A stretch of DNA of 64,000 nucleotides, from positions 1-64,000 of the forward strand of contig JAIXPH010000036.1 in NCBI GenBank assembly GCA_027486345.1, read 5' to 3'. Shown piece after piece: positions 50,412 to 59,561 of the stretch. The first letter of the stretch is position 1. Every line of letters starts with the position of its first letter. A program made the translations under genes and the position numbers. Source of the stretch: Paracoccaceae bacterium (GTDB taxonomy: Bacteria; Pseudomonadota; Alphaproteobacteria; Rhodobacterales; Rhodobacteraceae). The notes beneath the pieces are model-generated. The model had not been told where the DNA came from. It searched no databases and saw only the letters and a list, made by a program, of their open reading frames with translations.

Positions 50412-51212
50412 TCACACCTCATCGCCATGCCCCGCCCTCAGGCCCTCGCGCACGCGATGGGCGATCTCGATGAACTCGCGGCTGTCGCGAATATCCAAGG
50501 GACGTTCGCGCGGCAGGGGGCTGTCGATGATGTCGGTGATCCGGCCCGGACGGGGTGACATGACGACGATCTTGGTCGAGAGATACACCGCCTCGGGGAT
50601 CGAATGGGTGACGAAGCCGATGGTCTTGCCGGTCCGCGCCCAGAGCTTCAGAAGCTCTTCGTTCAGACGATCCCGCACGATTTCATCCAAGGCGCCAAAG
50701 GGTTCGTCCATCAGCAGGATATCGGCGTCAAAGGCCAAGGCACGGGCGATGCTGGCGCGTTGCTGCATCCCGCCCGAGAGTTGCCACGGGAATCTCTTGC
50801 CGAACCCCTTCAGCTCCACCAGCTCCAACACCTGCTCCACCCGGCGGTCCTGTTCGGCGCGGTCAAATCCCATGATCTCAAGCGGCAGTTTGATGTTCCC
50901 GGCGATGGTGCGCCACGGATAAAGACCCGCCGCCTGAAACACATAACCATAGGCGCGTTTGCGACGCGCCTCATCCGGGGTCAGGCCGTTGACGGTCAGC
51001 GTGCCGCCTGTCGGATGCTCCAAGGCCGCGACACAGCGCAGAAAGGTGGTCTTGCCGCAGCCCGAGGGGCCAATGAAGCTGACAAACTCGCCCTTGCCGA
51101 TGGACAGGTTGACGTCCTTTAGCGCATGGACCGGGCCATCGCCGGTTTCAAACACCAGATTGAGGCGCTTTGCCTCGATCACCGGTGCGGCGGTTGCGGT
51201 CGTGTCCTTCAT
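50412..51212 (-). CDS. ABC transporter ATPase (SsuB/TauB/ThiZ-like)
   Basis: The protein has 266 residues. Walker A 'FIGPSGCGKTTFLR', Q-loop 'VFQAAGLYPWRT', signature 'LSGGMQQRASIARALAF', Walker B 'ILLMDEPFGALDE' and the switch 'VTHSIPEAVYLS' are all intact. It is the first gene of the transporter operon, ahead of the REP-like element. The ATG at 51212 matches family length. Confidence 0.95.
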   Translation of the reverse strand: MKDTTATAAPVIEAKRLNLVFETGDGPVHALKDVNLSIGKGEFVSFIGPSGCGKTTFLRCVAALEHPTGGTLTVNGLTPDEARRKRAYGYVFQAAGLYPWRTIAGNIKLPLEIMGFDRAEQDRRVEQVLELVELKGFGKRFPWQLSGGMQQRASIARALAFDADILLMDEPFGALDEIVRDRLNEELLKLWARTGKTIGFVTHSIPEAVYLSTKIVVMSPRPGRITDIIDSPLPRERPLDIRDSREFIEIAHRVREGLRAGHGDEV

Positions 51213-51337
51213 GTGTCCCCATTTCCCCCGTGGTCTGTGCCACAGTTGATATCCTGTTTGGCCTTGGCCGCTGCCCTTTGCATGACCCCGACCCTTCGTG
51301 TCAAACTGCGGTAACCCATCCGAAAGTGAGTCCCGCC

Positions 51338-51751
51338 ATGTCTGACGATCCGCTGATCTGCCGCAAGCTGACCCCGTCCTCTGACCAGACCTATGCCGGC
51401 AAGCAGGGGTTTTCCTACTTTGAGGGCATCGCCCGCGAAAGCACCGGCGCGCAGGGCATCTGCATGCACCTTCTGACCATCCCCCCCGGTGGCCGCGCCA
51501 AGGCCCACAAACACGCCACCCATGAGACCGCCATCTACATGCTGGAGGGCGTGACGGTGATGTATTGGGGCCAAGCGCTGGAGCACCGGATGGAGGTGGC
51601 GGCGGGTGACATGCTCTATATCCCCGCCGACATGCCGCACCTGCCCTTCAACCCCGGCCCCGGCCCCGCCCGCGCCGTGATCGCCCGCACCGACCCGCAT
51701 GAGCAGGAAAGCGTGGTGCTGTTGCCGGAGTTGGAGCATCGGGTGCCTTAA
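51338..51751 (+). CDS. Cupin-domain protein
   Basis: The protein has 137 residues. A single cupin barrel shows 'IPPGGRAKAHKHATHETAIYMLEG' (metal-ligand His residues and Glu) and 'GDMLYIPADMPHLPFNP'. Its end overlaps hydA (convergent) by four bases, and it is divergent from the ABC ATPase gene. Small cupins often act as isomerases or ligand sensors. The role here is unknown; proximity to pyrimidine genes is suggestive only. Confidence 0.85.
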   Translation: MSDDPLICRKLTPSSDQTYAGKQGFSYFEGIARESTGAQGICMHLLTIPPGGRAKAHKHATHETAIYMLEGVTVMYWGQALEHRMEVAAGDMLYIPADMPHLPFNPGPGPARAVIARTDPHEQESVVLLPELEHRVP

Positions 51752-53199
51752 ACCCCCGTCGCCGGAACACCCGTCCGCACCACGGGGCGCGGGGCGGTCA
51801 GGTCTTTCCACTTTGACAGCGCGCGGTTGACCGATGGGCGCGGGTCGCGACGCACGAACTGGCCGTGGCCTTCGCGGCTGGTCATCTTGCCCTCGGTCAC
51901 GGCAACATGGCCGCGCGTCAGGGTGAAACGCGGCAGGCCTTTGACCGCCATGCCTTCGAACACGTTGTAATCAATGGCCGATTGCTGCGCCGCCGCCGTG
52001 ATCACCTTTTCCGCCTTGGGGTCCAGCACCACCAGATCCGCATCCGCCCCCACCAGAACCGCGCCCTTCTTGGGATACATGTTCAAGATCTTGGCGATGT
52101 TGGTCGAGGTGACGGCGACAAATTCCTCGGGCGTGATGCGGCCCGTTTCCACCCCATGCGTCCAAAGGACCGGCAGGCGATCCTCAAGCCCGCCCGTCCC
52201 GTTCGGGATTTTTGAGAAATTGCCGACGCCAAAGCGTTTCTGCGCTGTGGTAAAGGCGCAATGGTCGGTCGCCACGCAGGACAGGCTGCCCGATTGCAGA
52301 CCGGCCCAGAGGCTGTCCTGATGGTGCTTGTCGCGGAAGGGCGGCGACATCACGCGCCGCGCGGCATGATCCCAATCGGGGTGGAAATACTCGCGCTCAT
52401 CCAGCGTCAGATGCTGGATCAATGGCTCCCCCCACACCCGCTTGCCGGCCTGACGCGCGCGGCGGATGGCCTCATGCGCTTCCTCGCAAGAGGTATGGAC
52501 GACATAGAGCGGCACGCCAGCCATATCGGCGATCATGATCGCGCGGTTGGTCGCCTCGCCTTCGACCTGCGGCGGGCGGGAATAGGCGTGGGCTTCGGGG
52601 CCCACATTGCCTTCGGCCAGCAGTTTGGCGGTCAGTTCGGCCACCAAATCACCGTTTTCGGCATGGACGAGCGCCACGCCCCCCAGATCCCCAACCCGGC
52701 GGAAGGATTGGAACATCTCATCATCATTCACCATCAAGGCGCCCTTGTAGGCCATGAAGTGCTTGAACGAGGTGATGCCGGATTTCACCGTCTCCTCCAT
52801 CTCGTCCCAAACCTTCTGGCCCCACCAGGTCACCGCCATGTGGTAGCTGTAATCGCAATGCGCGCGGCCGGATTTGTTGTGCCACATTTGCGCGGCATCC
52901 ATCAGCCCCTGCCCCTGACCCGGCAGGACAAAGTCCACCACCATCGTAGTCCCGCCCGACAGCGCGGCGCGGGTGCCGGACTCAAAGTCATCCGCCGAAT
53001 AGGTGCCCATGAAGGGCATCTCGAGGTGCGTGTGCGGATCAATCCCCCCCGGCATGACGTAGCAGCCGGTGGCGTCGAGCACCTCGCCGCCCGTCAGGTT
53101 CGGCCCGATCTCGGTGATGATGCCATTCTCGATCCGCACATCGGCTTTGTAGGACAGGTCCGCCGTGACGACGGTGCCGTTCTTGATGATGGTGGTCAT
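51748..53199 (-). CDS. hydA: Dihydropyrimidinase (PydB/HydA)
   Basis: Second step of reductive pyrimidine catabolism: ring opening of dihydrouracil/dihydrothymine. The protein has 483 residues. The binuclear metal site is marked by 'GGIDPHTHLEMPFMG' (His57, His59), carbamylated Lys152 in 'FMAYKGALMV', 'LVHAENGDLVAE', 'YVVHTSCEEA' and 'VATDHCAF'. Substrate-loop motifs fit the dihydropyrimidinase rather than allantoinase branch. It lies 19 bases downstream of the low-GC gene and last in the amidase operon. Confidence 0.95.
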   Translation of the reverse strand: MTTIIKNGTVVTADLSYKADVRIENGIITEIGPNLTGGEVLDATGCYVMPGGIDPHTHLEMPFMGTYSADDFESGTRAALSGGTTMVVDFVLPGQGQGLMDAAQMWHNKSGRAHCDYSYHMAVTWWGQKVWDEMEETVKSGITSFKHFMAYKGALMVNDDEMFQSFRRVGDLGGVALVHAENGDLVAELTAKLLAEGNVGPEAHAYSRPPQVEGEATNRAIMIADMAGVPLYVVHTSCEEAHEAIRRARQAGKRVWGEPLIQHLTLDEREYFHPDWDHAARRVMSPPFRDKHHQDSLWAGLQSGSLSCVATDHCAFTTAQKRFGVGNFSKIPNGTGGLEDRLPVLWTHGVETGRITPEEFVAVTSTNIAKILNMYPKKGAVLVGADADLVVLDPKAEKVITAAAQQSAIDYNVFEGMAVKGLPRFTLTRGHVAVTEGKMTSREGHGQFVRRDPRPSVNRALSKWKDLTAPRPVVRTGVPATGV

Positions 53200-53218
53200 T
53201 TTTTCTACCTGACTTTTA

Positions 53219-53695
53219 TTACTCTTTGAAGTGGCTCGTCATGAGCCCTTTCATGTCTGTGAAGCCATCTACGCTGAGTACTCGGAAGAAAACCGGTTCG
53301 AATGAAATAAAACTTGCTATCTTGCTGCACTGATTAAGATTACCAAAGGTCGAGAACCAGTTTGATTTTCTAGTCATATCAGCACTAGTGCCAGTAACTA
53401 TCTGACCTGATGCAGTATTATTTACGCCACGCTTCAACTTAAGATTGAAACCATACTCACTCATTGAACTAATTGGCATATTTGCCACCAAATTCAGAGC
53501 GCTATCTTCGAGGCAAAGATTGGATGTAAAGATATACGCCTCATCGCCAACAGCAAGTTCAGTAAAAAACGGCTCATTGCCGAACTTGCGGAGATCCTCT
53601 CGTTCAATATTTACCTCAAAGCCCTCAGCAAGAGCAGAAACAGGAAGTATTGCTGCGACCATGACAACTGCGGAAAGACAATAGCGTAACTTCAT
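53219..53695 (-). CDS. Unknown secreted protein of low GC inside the pyrimidine operon
   Basis: The protein has 158 residues. A signal peptide ('YCLSAVVMVAAILPVSALA', cleavage near residue 23) precedes a ~135-residue mature part with Cys61 and Cys123, which could form a disulfide, and a Ser/Thr/Asn-rich middle. Base composition is visibly AT-richer (roughly 43% GC by eye) than the ~65% neighbours, and codons such as ATA, AGA and TTA appear, suggesting transfer. Yet its ATG is fused to the amidase stop (TGATG) and it ends 19 bases before hydA. I do not recognise a family. Confidence 0.7.
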   Translation of the reverse strand: MKLRYCLSAVVMVAAILPVSALAEGFEVNIEREDLRKFGNEPFFTELAVGDEAYIFTSNLCLEDSALNLVANMPISSMSEYGFNLKLKRGVNNTASGQIVTGTSADMTRKSNWFSTFGNLNQCSKIASFISFEPVFFRVLSVDGFTDMKGLMTSHFKE

Positions 53696-54945
53696 CACCC
53701 CACCACCTCCGCCACCTCAAGCGCGGCGTGCAGCAGCACATCCGTCCCCGCCGCCGCCCATTCGGGGCTGATCTCTTCCGCCTCATTATGCGACAACCCG
53801 TCCACGCAGGGGCACATGATCATAACCGTGGGTGCTACGCGGTTGATCCAGCAGGCGTCGTGGCCTGCGCCTGAGACGATGTCCATGTGCGAATGGCCCA
53901 AGCGTTCTGCGGCCCCCCGGACAATCCCCACCAGCGCGGGGTCAAAGGTGACGGGGTCGAAATGGCCGACCGCCTCGATGCTGCACCCCAGACCAAGTTC
54001 GGCGGCCACGGCATGGGCGGCGCGTTCCACCTCGGCGCGCATGGCGTCGAGTTTGGCCTGTTCGGGGCTGCGGATGTCCACGGTGAAGATCACCTTGCCG
54101 GGGATCACGTTGCGGCTGTTGGGAAAGACCTTGACCTGACCGACCGCGCCCACGGCGTTCGGCTGATGGCTCATGGCGATCTGATGCACCCGTTCGGTGA
54201 TCCGCGCCATGCCAAGCCCTGCGTTCACCCGCAGGTGCATCGGCGTTGACCCGGTATGCGCGTCCTTCCCCGTCAGGGTGATTTCCAGCCACCAAAGGCC
54301 CTGCCCGTGGGTGACGACGCCAATCGTCTTCCCCTCGGCCTCAAGGATCGGGCCTTGCTCGATGTGCAGTTCCAGCATCGCATGCATCTTGCGCGCGCCG
54401 ACAGGTTCATCCCCGACCCAGCCGATGCGGGCGAGTTCCTCGCCAAAGACCTTGCCATCCATGTCGCGGCGGGATTTGGCGTATTCCTCGGTATGGATAC
54501 CGGCGAAGACGCCAGAGGCCAGCATCGCGGGGGCGAAACGCGCGCCTTCCTCGTTCGTCCAGTTGGTCACCACGATGGGGCGGCGGGTTTTCAGGCCGAG
54601 GTCGTTCATCGACCGCACGACCTCCAAGGCACCCAGCACGCCAAGGACGCCGTCATAGCGCCCGCCGGTCGGCTGGGTATCAAGGTGCGAGCCCATGTAG
54701 ACCGGCAAAGCCTCGGGGTCTGTCCCTGCGCGCGTCGCGAACATGTTGCCCATGGTGTCGACACCCATGGTCATGCCCGCCGCCTCGCACCAGCGCTGGA
54801 ACAGGTGGCGGCCTTCGCCATCGGCATCGGTCAGGGTCTGGCGGTTGCAGCCCCCTGCCACGCCGGGGCCGATCAGGGCCATCTCGTTCAGGCTGTCCCA
54901 CAGCCGCGCGGAATTGATGCGGAGATTGGCTCCGGGTGCTGGCAT
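53695..54945 (-). CDS. M20-family amidase: beta-ureidopropionase / N-carbamoyl-amino-acid hydrolase
   Basis: Third step of reductive pyrimidine catabolism, N-carbamoyl-beta-alanine to beta-alanine, CO2 and ammonia. The protein has 416 residues. Dimetal site motifs are 'YMGSHLDTQPTGGRYDG', 'TNWTNEEGARFAPAM', 'ELHIEQGPILE', 'GAGHDACW' and 'GLSHNEAEEIS'. Allantoate amidohydrolase shares this fold; the neighbours hydA and preTA favour the pyrimidine role. The ATG at 54945 is chosen. First gene of the operon, facing the RutR-type operators. Confidence 0.92.
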   Translation of the reverse strand: MPAPGANLRINSARLWDSLNEMALIGPGVAGGCNRQTLTDADGEGRHLFQRWCEAAGMTMGVDTMGNMFATRAGTDPEALPVYMGSHLDTQPTGGRYDGVLGVLGALEVVRSMNDLGLKTRRPIVVTNWTNEEGARFAPAMLASGVFAGIHTEEYAKSRRDMDGKVFGEELARIGWVGDEPVGARKMHAMLELHIEQGPILEAEGKTIGVVTHGQGLWWLEITLTGKDAHTGSTPMHLRVNAGLGMARITERVHQIAMSHQPNAVGAVGQVKVFPNSRNVIPGKVIFTVDIRSPEQAKLDAMRAEVERAAHAVAAELGLGCSIEAVGHFDPVTFDPALVGIVRGAAERLGHSHMDIVSGAGHDACWINRVAPTVMIMCPCVDGLSHNEAEEISPEWAAAGTDVLLHAALEVAEVVG

Positions 54946-55026
54946 CAGCTTGCTCTCCCTGTGGTCCGGGGCATCTTTTGCACCCCTTTTCACGTCACTG
55001 GACGCGCCGTTGATCGACTCGCATCC

Positions 55027-55074
55027 TGACCGTATGGTCAAGGGCAAGCGCACCACAAGCTGACCATTTGGTCA
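55027..55074. promoter_or_regulatory. Two RutR-type operator palindromes
   Basis: TGACCG-TA-TGGTCA (55027-55040) and TGACCA-TT-TGGTCA (55061-55074) match the RutR consensus TTGACCANNTGGTCAA; the second is a perfect palindrome. Their starts are 34 bases apart. They sit between the divergent amidase and TetR genes, the second ending 30 bases before the TetR ATG. Confidence 0.8.
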
Positions 55075-55104
55075 AATGAAATCCGGGGGCAAGGCGGCAC
55101 AGCG

Positions 55105-55752
55105 ATGCAAGAGAATGCCCGATTTTCAGGCAAGGCTGCGACCCGCCGCACGGATATCCGGCGCGAGAATGAACGCCTGATCCTGACCGCCGCCGAAAAG
55201 GTCTTTGCCGAGGCCGGGTTTGGCGGGGCGACCATGCAGCTGATCGCCGACATGGCCGGGTTGCCCAAGGCCAACCTGCATTACTATTTCGCCACCAAAG
55301 AGGATCTTTATCGCCGCGTGGTGCAGGAGATTTTCGAAATCTGGCTGGATGCGGCGGCCAGTTTCGATGCCGCCAGCACCCCGGCCGAGGGGATCGGCGC
55401 CTATATCGAGGCGAAGATGGCCATCTCGCGCCGCCATCCGCATGGCTCCAAGGTCTGGGCCGCCGAGGTGATGCAGGGCGCGCCGGTGATTCAAGACTAT
55501 CTGGAAACCACCCTGCGCGACTGGACCGACAACCGGGCACGGGTGATTCAGGGTTGGATAGATGCCGGCCAGATGGCCCCGGTGAACCCGCGCCACCTGC
55601 TCTACATGCTCTGGGCCACGACGCAGCATTACGCCGATTTCGGCCACCAGATCGAAACGCTGAACGGCGGTGCGCCCCTGAGCGACCGGCAGTGGCAAGA
55701 GGCAAGCGAAACAGTCAAAACGATCATCCTGCGCGGAGTGGGGCTGGGCTGA
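55105..55752 (+). CDS. RutR-like TetR-family regulator, copy 1
   Basis: The protein has 215 residues. N-terminal HTH 'TMQLIADMAGLPKANLHYY' (about 49-67) and a RutR/TetR_C_13-type ligand domain ('WAAEVMQGAPVIQDYL', 'MLWATTQHYADFGHQIE'). E. coli RutR binds uracil and leaves DNA. This copy is divergent from the amidase-hydA operon with RutR-type boxes between, so it probably controls that operon and itself. A second, closer RutR relative is encoded at 58.9 kb. Confidence 0.85.
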   Translation: MQENARFSGKAATRRTDIRRENERLILTAAEKVFAEAGFGGATMQLIADMAGLPKANLHYYFATKEDLYRRVVQEIFEIWLDAAASFDAASTPAEGIGAYIEAKMAISRRHPHGSKVWAAEVMQGAPVIQDYLETTLRDWTDNRARVIQGWIDAGQMAPVNPRHLLYMLWATTQHYADFGHQIETLNGGAPLSDRQWQEASETVKTIILRGVGLG

Positions 55753-55873
55753 GGCCAAACGCAATCCCCCGCATCAAAAGACCATCCGGTTTCCACTTTG
55801 GCATCAATCCACTGGCAAAAGAGAACGGAGTCCTCTACCCTTTGGCCAAGAGTTTTCGTTGAAGGTTTCCCCT

Positions 55874-57028
55874 GTGTCGCAAGCCGCCCCCGAAGTGCCC
55901 ACCGCCCATCTCCGTCTGCGCCGCCTGCCTCCGGCCCTGCGCTATCTGATGGAGGTGTTGCCCATGTCGCGGCTGACCACCTTCTGCGATGTCGGGGCCA
56001 ATCCGATCCACGAACCGCCCTATGCCCAATTGTTGCGTTTTGGGGCCTGCCGTGTGGTCGGGTTTGAACCCAACCCGGATGCCTTTGCCGAGTTGGAAAA
56101 GACCCGCGGACCGAATGAGCTCTATTTCCCGCTGGCGGTGGGGGATGGCGAAACCCATGTGCTGCATCTCTATCGCAACTCCGGCCTCAGCTCGATCTAC
56201 CCGCCGCATCTTCCGGGGCTGCACGCGCTGGGACGCCGCCGCTGGGCGCAGATGGACCGCGATGTCGAGATGAAAACCGTGGCCTTGGACAAGATCGCGG
56301 ATTTGCCCGCGATCGATTGCGTGAAGATCGACATTCAGGGCGGCGAAAAGATCGTATTCGAAAACGCGCGCCGCGTGATGGCCAATGCCGTGGCAGTGAT
56401 CGTCGAAGTGCGCTGGATGCAACTTTACGAAGGCGAGCCGATGTCGGGCGGCGTGGATGAAGAACTGCGCGCCCAAGGCTTCATGCTCCACAAGTTCATC
56501 TTCAACAAATCCACGATGCTGGCCAATTCGCAGATGCGCAATCTGTCGCGCCGCGCCAATGCCGACCAGATGATTGACGGCGACGCCATCTATCTGCGCC
56601 ATCCGGGCAAGCTGGACGAGTTGAGCGAGGAACAGCTTTGCCACATGGCCGTGCTGGGAGGGTCCGTTCTGTCCAGTCACAGCCTGACCGTCGCCGTGCT
56701 GGATGAATTGGTGCGGCGCGGCAAGATCGACCGCCGCGCGCCCGCACGCTATGTCGCGGCGCTGCCCGAAGAGTTGCGCCGCCCCGATCCAACCGCGGAC
56801 CAGCCGGAGGCTGAGACAGCCCAGCCGATGTCCAGCGACGTGGACGATGAGGGTGAGGCCGATGCCCCTCCGGTTGATGTCAGCGCCATGAGTTTTGAGG
56901 AAGACCTGCCGCAGCCCGATCCCGTCCCGCCGCTGGTCCTGCCCGAAGAGGTCAAGCCTGCGGCCAAGGCGAAAGCCCCTGCCAAGTCCTCTCGCAAGGC
57001 AGCAAAACCCGCCAGCGACGCTGCATAA
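55874..57028 (+). CDS. FkbM-like methyltransferase with Ala/Lys/Pro-rich tail
   Basis: The protein has 384 residues from the GTG at 55874, which has a GAAGG ribosome binding site (TTG at 55859 is the alternative). Motifs are 'TTFCDVGANPIHEPPYAQLL', 'VVGFEPNPDAFAEL' and 'VKIDIQGGEKIVFENAR'. The last ~100 residues are low-complexity, acidic then Ala/Lys-rich ('PAAKAKAPAKSSRKAAKP'), unlike ordinary FkbM proteins. The target is unknown. A hairpin follows the stop. It stands between the TetR gene and the UPF0303 gene. Confidence 0.82.
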   Translation: MSQAAPEVPTAHLRLRRLPPALRYLMEVLPMSRLTTFCDVGANPIHEPPYAQLLRFGACRVVGFEPNPDAFAELEKTRGPNELYFPLAVGDGETHVLHLYRNSGLSSIYPPHLPGLHALGRRRWAQMDRDVEMKTVALDKIADLPAIDCVKIDIQGGEKIVFENARRVMANAVAVIVEVRWMQLYEGEPMSGGVDEELRAQGFMLHKFIFNKSTMLANSQMRNLSRRANADQMIDGDAIYLRHPGKLDELSEEQLCHMAVLGGSVLSSHSLTVAVLDELVRRGKIDRRAPARYVAALPEELRRPDPTADQPEAETAQPMSSDVDDEGEADAPPVDVSAMSFEEDLPQPDPVPPLVLPEEVKPAAKAKAPAKSSRKAAKPASDAA

Positions 57029-57030
57029 GA

Positions 57031-57049
57031 CCCCGCCTTTCGGGCGGGG
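57031..57049. terminator. Terminator-like hairpin after the FkbM gene
   Basis: CCCCGCC-TTTCG-GGCGGGG, 7-bp arms, starting 2 bases after the stop. There is no T tract. Confidence 0.55.
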
Positions 57050-57148
57050 CTGGTGGATGGTTGGGCGGGATTGTTTCCGCCCGGCGGTCTGGTTGGATGG
57101 CCAAGGCTCTGCTATTGCTACACTCCGTGACGGAACCGGAGCGTTGAC

Positions 57149-57604
57149 ATGGACCTTGCCACCCTTGAAGCCGAGTTTGCGGAACTGGTCTTTCCGGCCT
57201 TTACCGAAGAGACGGCGCTGCATCTGGGGCTGACGCTGGTCGAGATGGCGCGCGCGGGGGCCTTTCCTGTCGTGATCGACATCCGCACCCCGGACCGCAC
57301 CCTGTTCCATGCCGCCCTGCCCGGCTCGGCCGCGATCAATGACAATTGGGCGCGGCGCAAGTCCAAAACCGCGCTGATGTTTCAGGCGCCCTCGCTGCTG
57401 GTGCAAAGTCGGATGGAGGCGAAGGGAGAGGATTTGGCGCGGCACGGCCTCTCGCCCGACGATTACGCCAGCAATGGTGGCGCGGTGACGATCCGCACCG
57501 CCGGGGCGGGCGTGGTGGCCTGTGTCACCGTCTCGGGCCTGCCGCAGGTGGAGGATCACAAGCTGGCCGTCGCCGCGATCCGTGCCGTGCTGGGCAAGGG
57601 CTGA
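57149..57604 (+). CDS. UPF0303/HbpS-like heme-related protein
   Basis: The protein has 151 residues. '[23 protein letters not shown]', '[17 protein letters not shown]' and '[32 protein letters not shown]' (in parts) match the UPF0303 group of the GlcG/HbpS fold, described as heme-degrading or heme-binding. No signal peptide is present. It is followed 44 bases later by the flavin-dependent oxidoreductase gene and may be co-transcribed. Confidence 0.85.
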   Translation: MDLATLEAEFAELVFPAFTEETALHLGLTLVEMARAGAFPVVIDIRTPDRTLFHAALPGSAAINDNWARRKSKTALMFQAPSLLVQSRMEAKGEDLARHGLSPDDYASNGGAVTIRTAGAGVVACVTVSGLPQVEDHKLAVAAIRAVLGKG

Positions 57605-57648
57605 GCGGCGCGCTTGCGGTCAGGGGTCTGCGGGCCTATCTTCGGGGC

Positions 57649-58653
57649 ATGCACAATTATTCCCTGCTTGACCTGTCGCCCATCGCCGAAGGACAGACGC
57701 CCGCTCAGGCGCTGGCCAATACGCTGGACCTTGCCCGCCATGCCGAAGGCTTGGGCTACCACCGCTACTGGCTGGCCGAACATCACAACATGCCCGGCAT
57801 CGCCTCGGCGGCGACCGCGGTAGTGATTGGCCATGTGGCGGGCGGGACCAAGACCATTCGCGTGGGATCGGGCGGGATCATGCTGCCCAATCACGCGCCC
57901 CTGATGGTGGCCGAACAGTTCGGCACGCTGGAGACGCTTTATCCCGGACGCATCGACCTTGGCCTTGGCCGCGCGCCGGGGACGGACATGGCCACTGCCC
58001 GCGCCCTGCGCCGCCATATGGAACAGGCGGATGAATTCCCGCAGGATGTGGTGGAGCTTCTGGGCTATCTGGGTGAGGCCGACCCCGCCGCCCGCGTGCG
58101 CGCGGTGCCGGGGACGGGCACGCATGTGCCGGTGTGGATTCTGGGGTCCAGCCTTTTTGGCGCGCAACTGGCGGCCTATCTGGGCCTGCCCTATGCCTTT
58201 GCCAGCCATTTCGCCCCCGCCATGCTGGGCGATGCGCTGGAGACCTATCGCGCGACCTTCCGCCCCTCGCACTGGCTGGCGCGGCCCTATGCGATGATGG
58301 GTGTGGGGCTGTGCGCGGCGGAGACGGAGGATGAGGCCGAGTATCTGCGCACGTCGCAACTGCTGGCCTTTGCGCGGCTGCGCACGGGTCGCGCGGGGCC
58401 GTTGCCGCGCCCGACCGGGGATCTGTCGGAAGTCACGCCGATGATGCGGGCCGAGGTGGAGCATGCCTTGTCTTGCGCCTGTGTCGGCAGCCCTGCCACG
58501 GTGCGGCGGCAGATGGAGGCGCTACTGGACCGCTACGACCCGGATGAGGTGATGCTGACCGGCATGATCCACGACCATGAGGCCCGGAAACGATCCTTTG
58601 CCATCGGGGCAGAGGTCTGTCAGGGCATCATGGCGCAGCGGAAAGCGGCTTAA
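57649..58653 (+). CDS. Luciferase-like (LLM class) flavin-dependent monooxygenase
   Basis: The protein has 334 residues with the TIM-barrel LLM pattern: '[24 protein letters not shown]', '[23 protein letters not shown]', '[16 protein letters not shown]' and '[18 protein letters not shown]'. These fit the YhbW/MsnO8-type branch, which uses FMNH2; the natural substrate is unknown. The ATG at 57649 has little ribosome binding site. Convergent with the second RutR gene. Confidence 0.9.
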   Translation: MHNYSLLDLSPIAEGQTPAQALANTLDLARHAEGLGYHRYWLAEHHNMPGIASAATAVVIGHVAGGTKTIRVGSGGIMLPNHAPLMVAEQFGTLETLYPGRIDLGLGRAPGTDMATARALRRHMEQADEFPQDVVELLGYLGEADPAARVRAVPGTGTHVPVWILGSSLFGAQLAAYLGLPYAFASHFAPAMLGDALETYRATFRPSHWLARPYAMMGVGLCAAETEDEAEYLRTSQLLAFARLRTGRAGPLPRPTGDLSEVTPMMRAEVEHALSCACVGSPATVRRQMEALLDRYDPDEVMLTGMIHDHEARKRSFAIGAEVCQGIMAQRKAA

Positions 58654-58882
58654 GCGTCGAGGACTTGCGATGCGTTGTTGATCCAACGCTTTAACGGGCG
58701 GAAAAGCAAAAGCACTGCTTCTCCCCGCCCGCAGAAACACACTGTCCACTCTCGCTATCCGCAACGACCACAGAGGCAAGCGCCTGCCCGGGCGGGTGCT
58801 GGCCGGGCGCCTTTGGGGCCCCCGTCCAGGATGCGGGGCGGGCATCGCTTGGCTTCGGCGACGGCCTCAGCCATCGGCACCC

Positions 58883-59491
58883 TCAGACTGCCAGCAACTT
58901 CCGAAACAGCGTTTCCAGAAACTCCCCTGCCTCGGCCAAAGGATCGCGGTCCTCGCCCAAGACCGCCCGCACCTGCATGTCAAAATCGGCATAATGCTGG
59001 GTCAGCGCCCAGACCGAGAAGATCAAGTGATGTGGCGGCAGGCGGGCGATGCGGCCCTGATCCATCCAACCCGCCAGAACCCCGGCCTTCTCATCGACCA
59101 AGGCCTTCAGATCCCCCTCGATCGCCTCGCGGATCCGGGGGCCGCCTTGCAGGATTTCATTGGCGAAGAGGCGGCTTTCACGGGGGTAGTCGCGCGACAG
59201 TTCGATCTTGCGGCGGACATAGCCCAGAATCTCCGCCACCGGATCGCCGCCCGCATCCATCTCGCGCAGGGGATCAAGCCATGTGTCCAGCATGCGCGTC
59301 AGAAGCGCGCGGTGCATCGCTTCCTTGGAGGGGAAGTAATAAAGGAGATTGGGCTTCGACAGACCCGCGACATCGGCGATCTGGTCCAGCGTGGCCCCGC
59401 GAAACCCTTGGGATGAGAACACCTCAAGCGCGGCTTCGAGGATCGCTTTGGAGTTCTTGGTCTGGATGCGCGTGCGCGGTCTGCTGGTCAT
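58883..59491 (-). CDS. rutR: RutR-type TetR regulator of pyrimidine catabolism
   Basis: The protein has 202 residues. HTH 'TLDQIADVAGLSKPNLLYYF' and RutR-specific C-terminal stretches 'SRDYPRESRLFANEILQGGP', 'DLKALVDEKAGVLAGWM' and 'HHLIFSVWALTQHYADF' closely resemble E. coli RutR. The ATG at 59491 is chosen; its ribosome binding site is weak. It follows preT-dedA-preA and the 28-residue peptide gene in the same direction. It is a better RutR match than the TetR at 55.1 kb; both may share targets. Confidence 0.88.
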   Translation of the reverse strand: MTSRPRTRIQTKNSKAILEAALEVFSSQGFRGATLDQIADVAGLSKPNLLYYFPSKEAMHRALLTRMLDTWLDPLREMDAGGDPVAEILGYVRRKIELSRDYPRESRLFANEILQGGPRIREAIEGDLKALVDEKAGVLAGWMDQGRIARLPPHHLIFSVWALTQHYADFDMQVRAVLGEDRDPLAEAGEFLETLFRKLLAV

Positions 59492-59561
59492 CGGTCGGGC
59501 ATTGCTCTGTCGGTCCTGCACGACCTTGGCGCAATTCCGGCGGGGATGCAAAACGATATCC

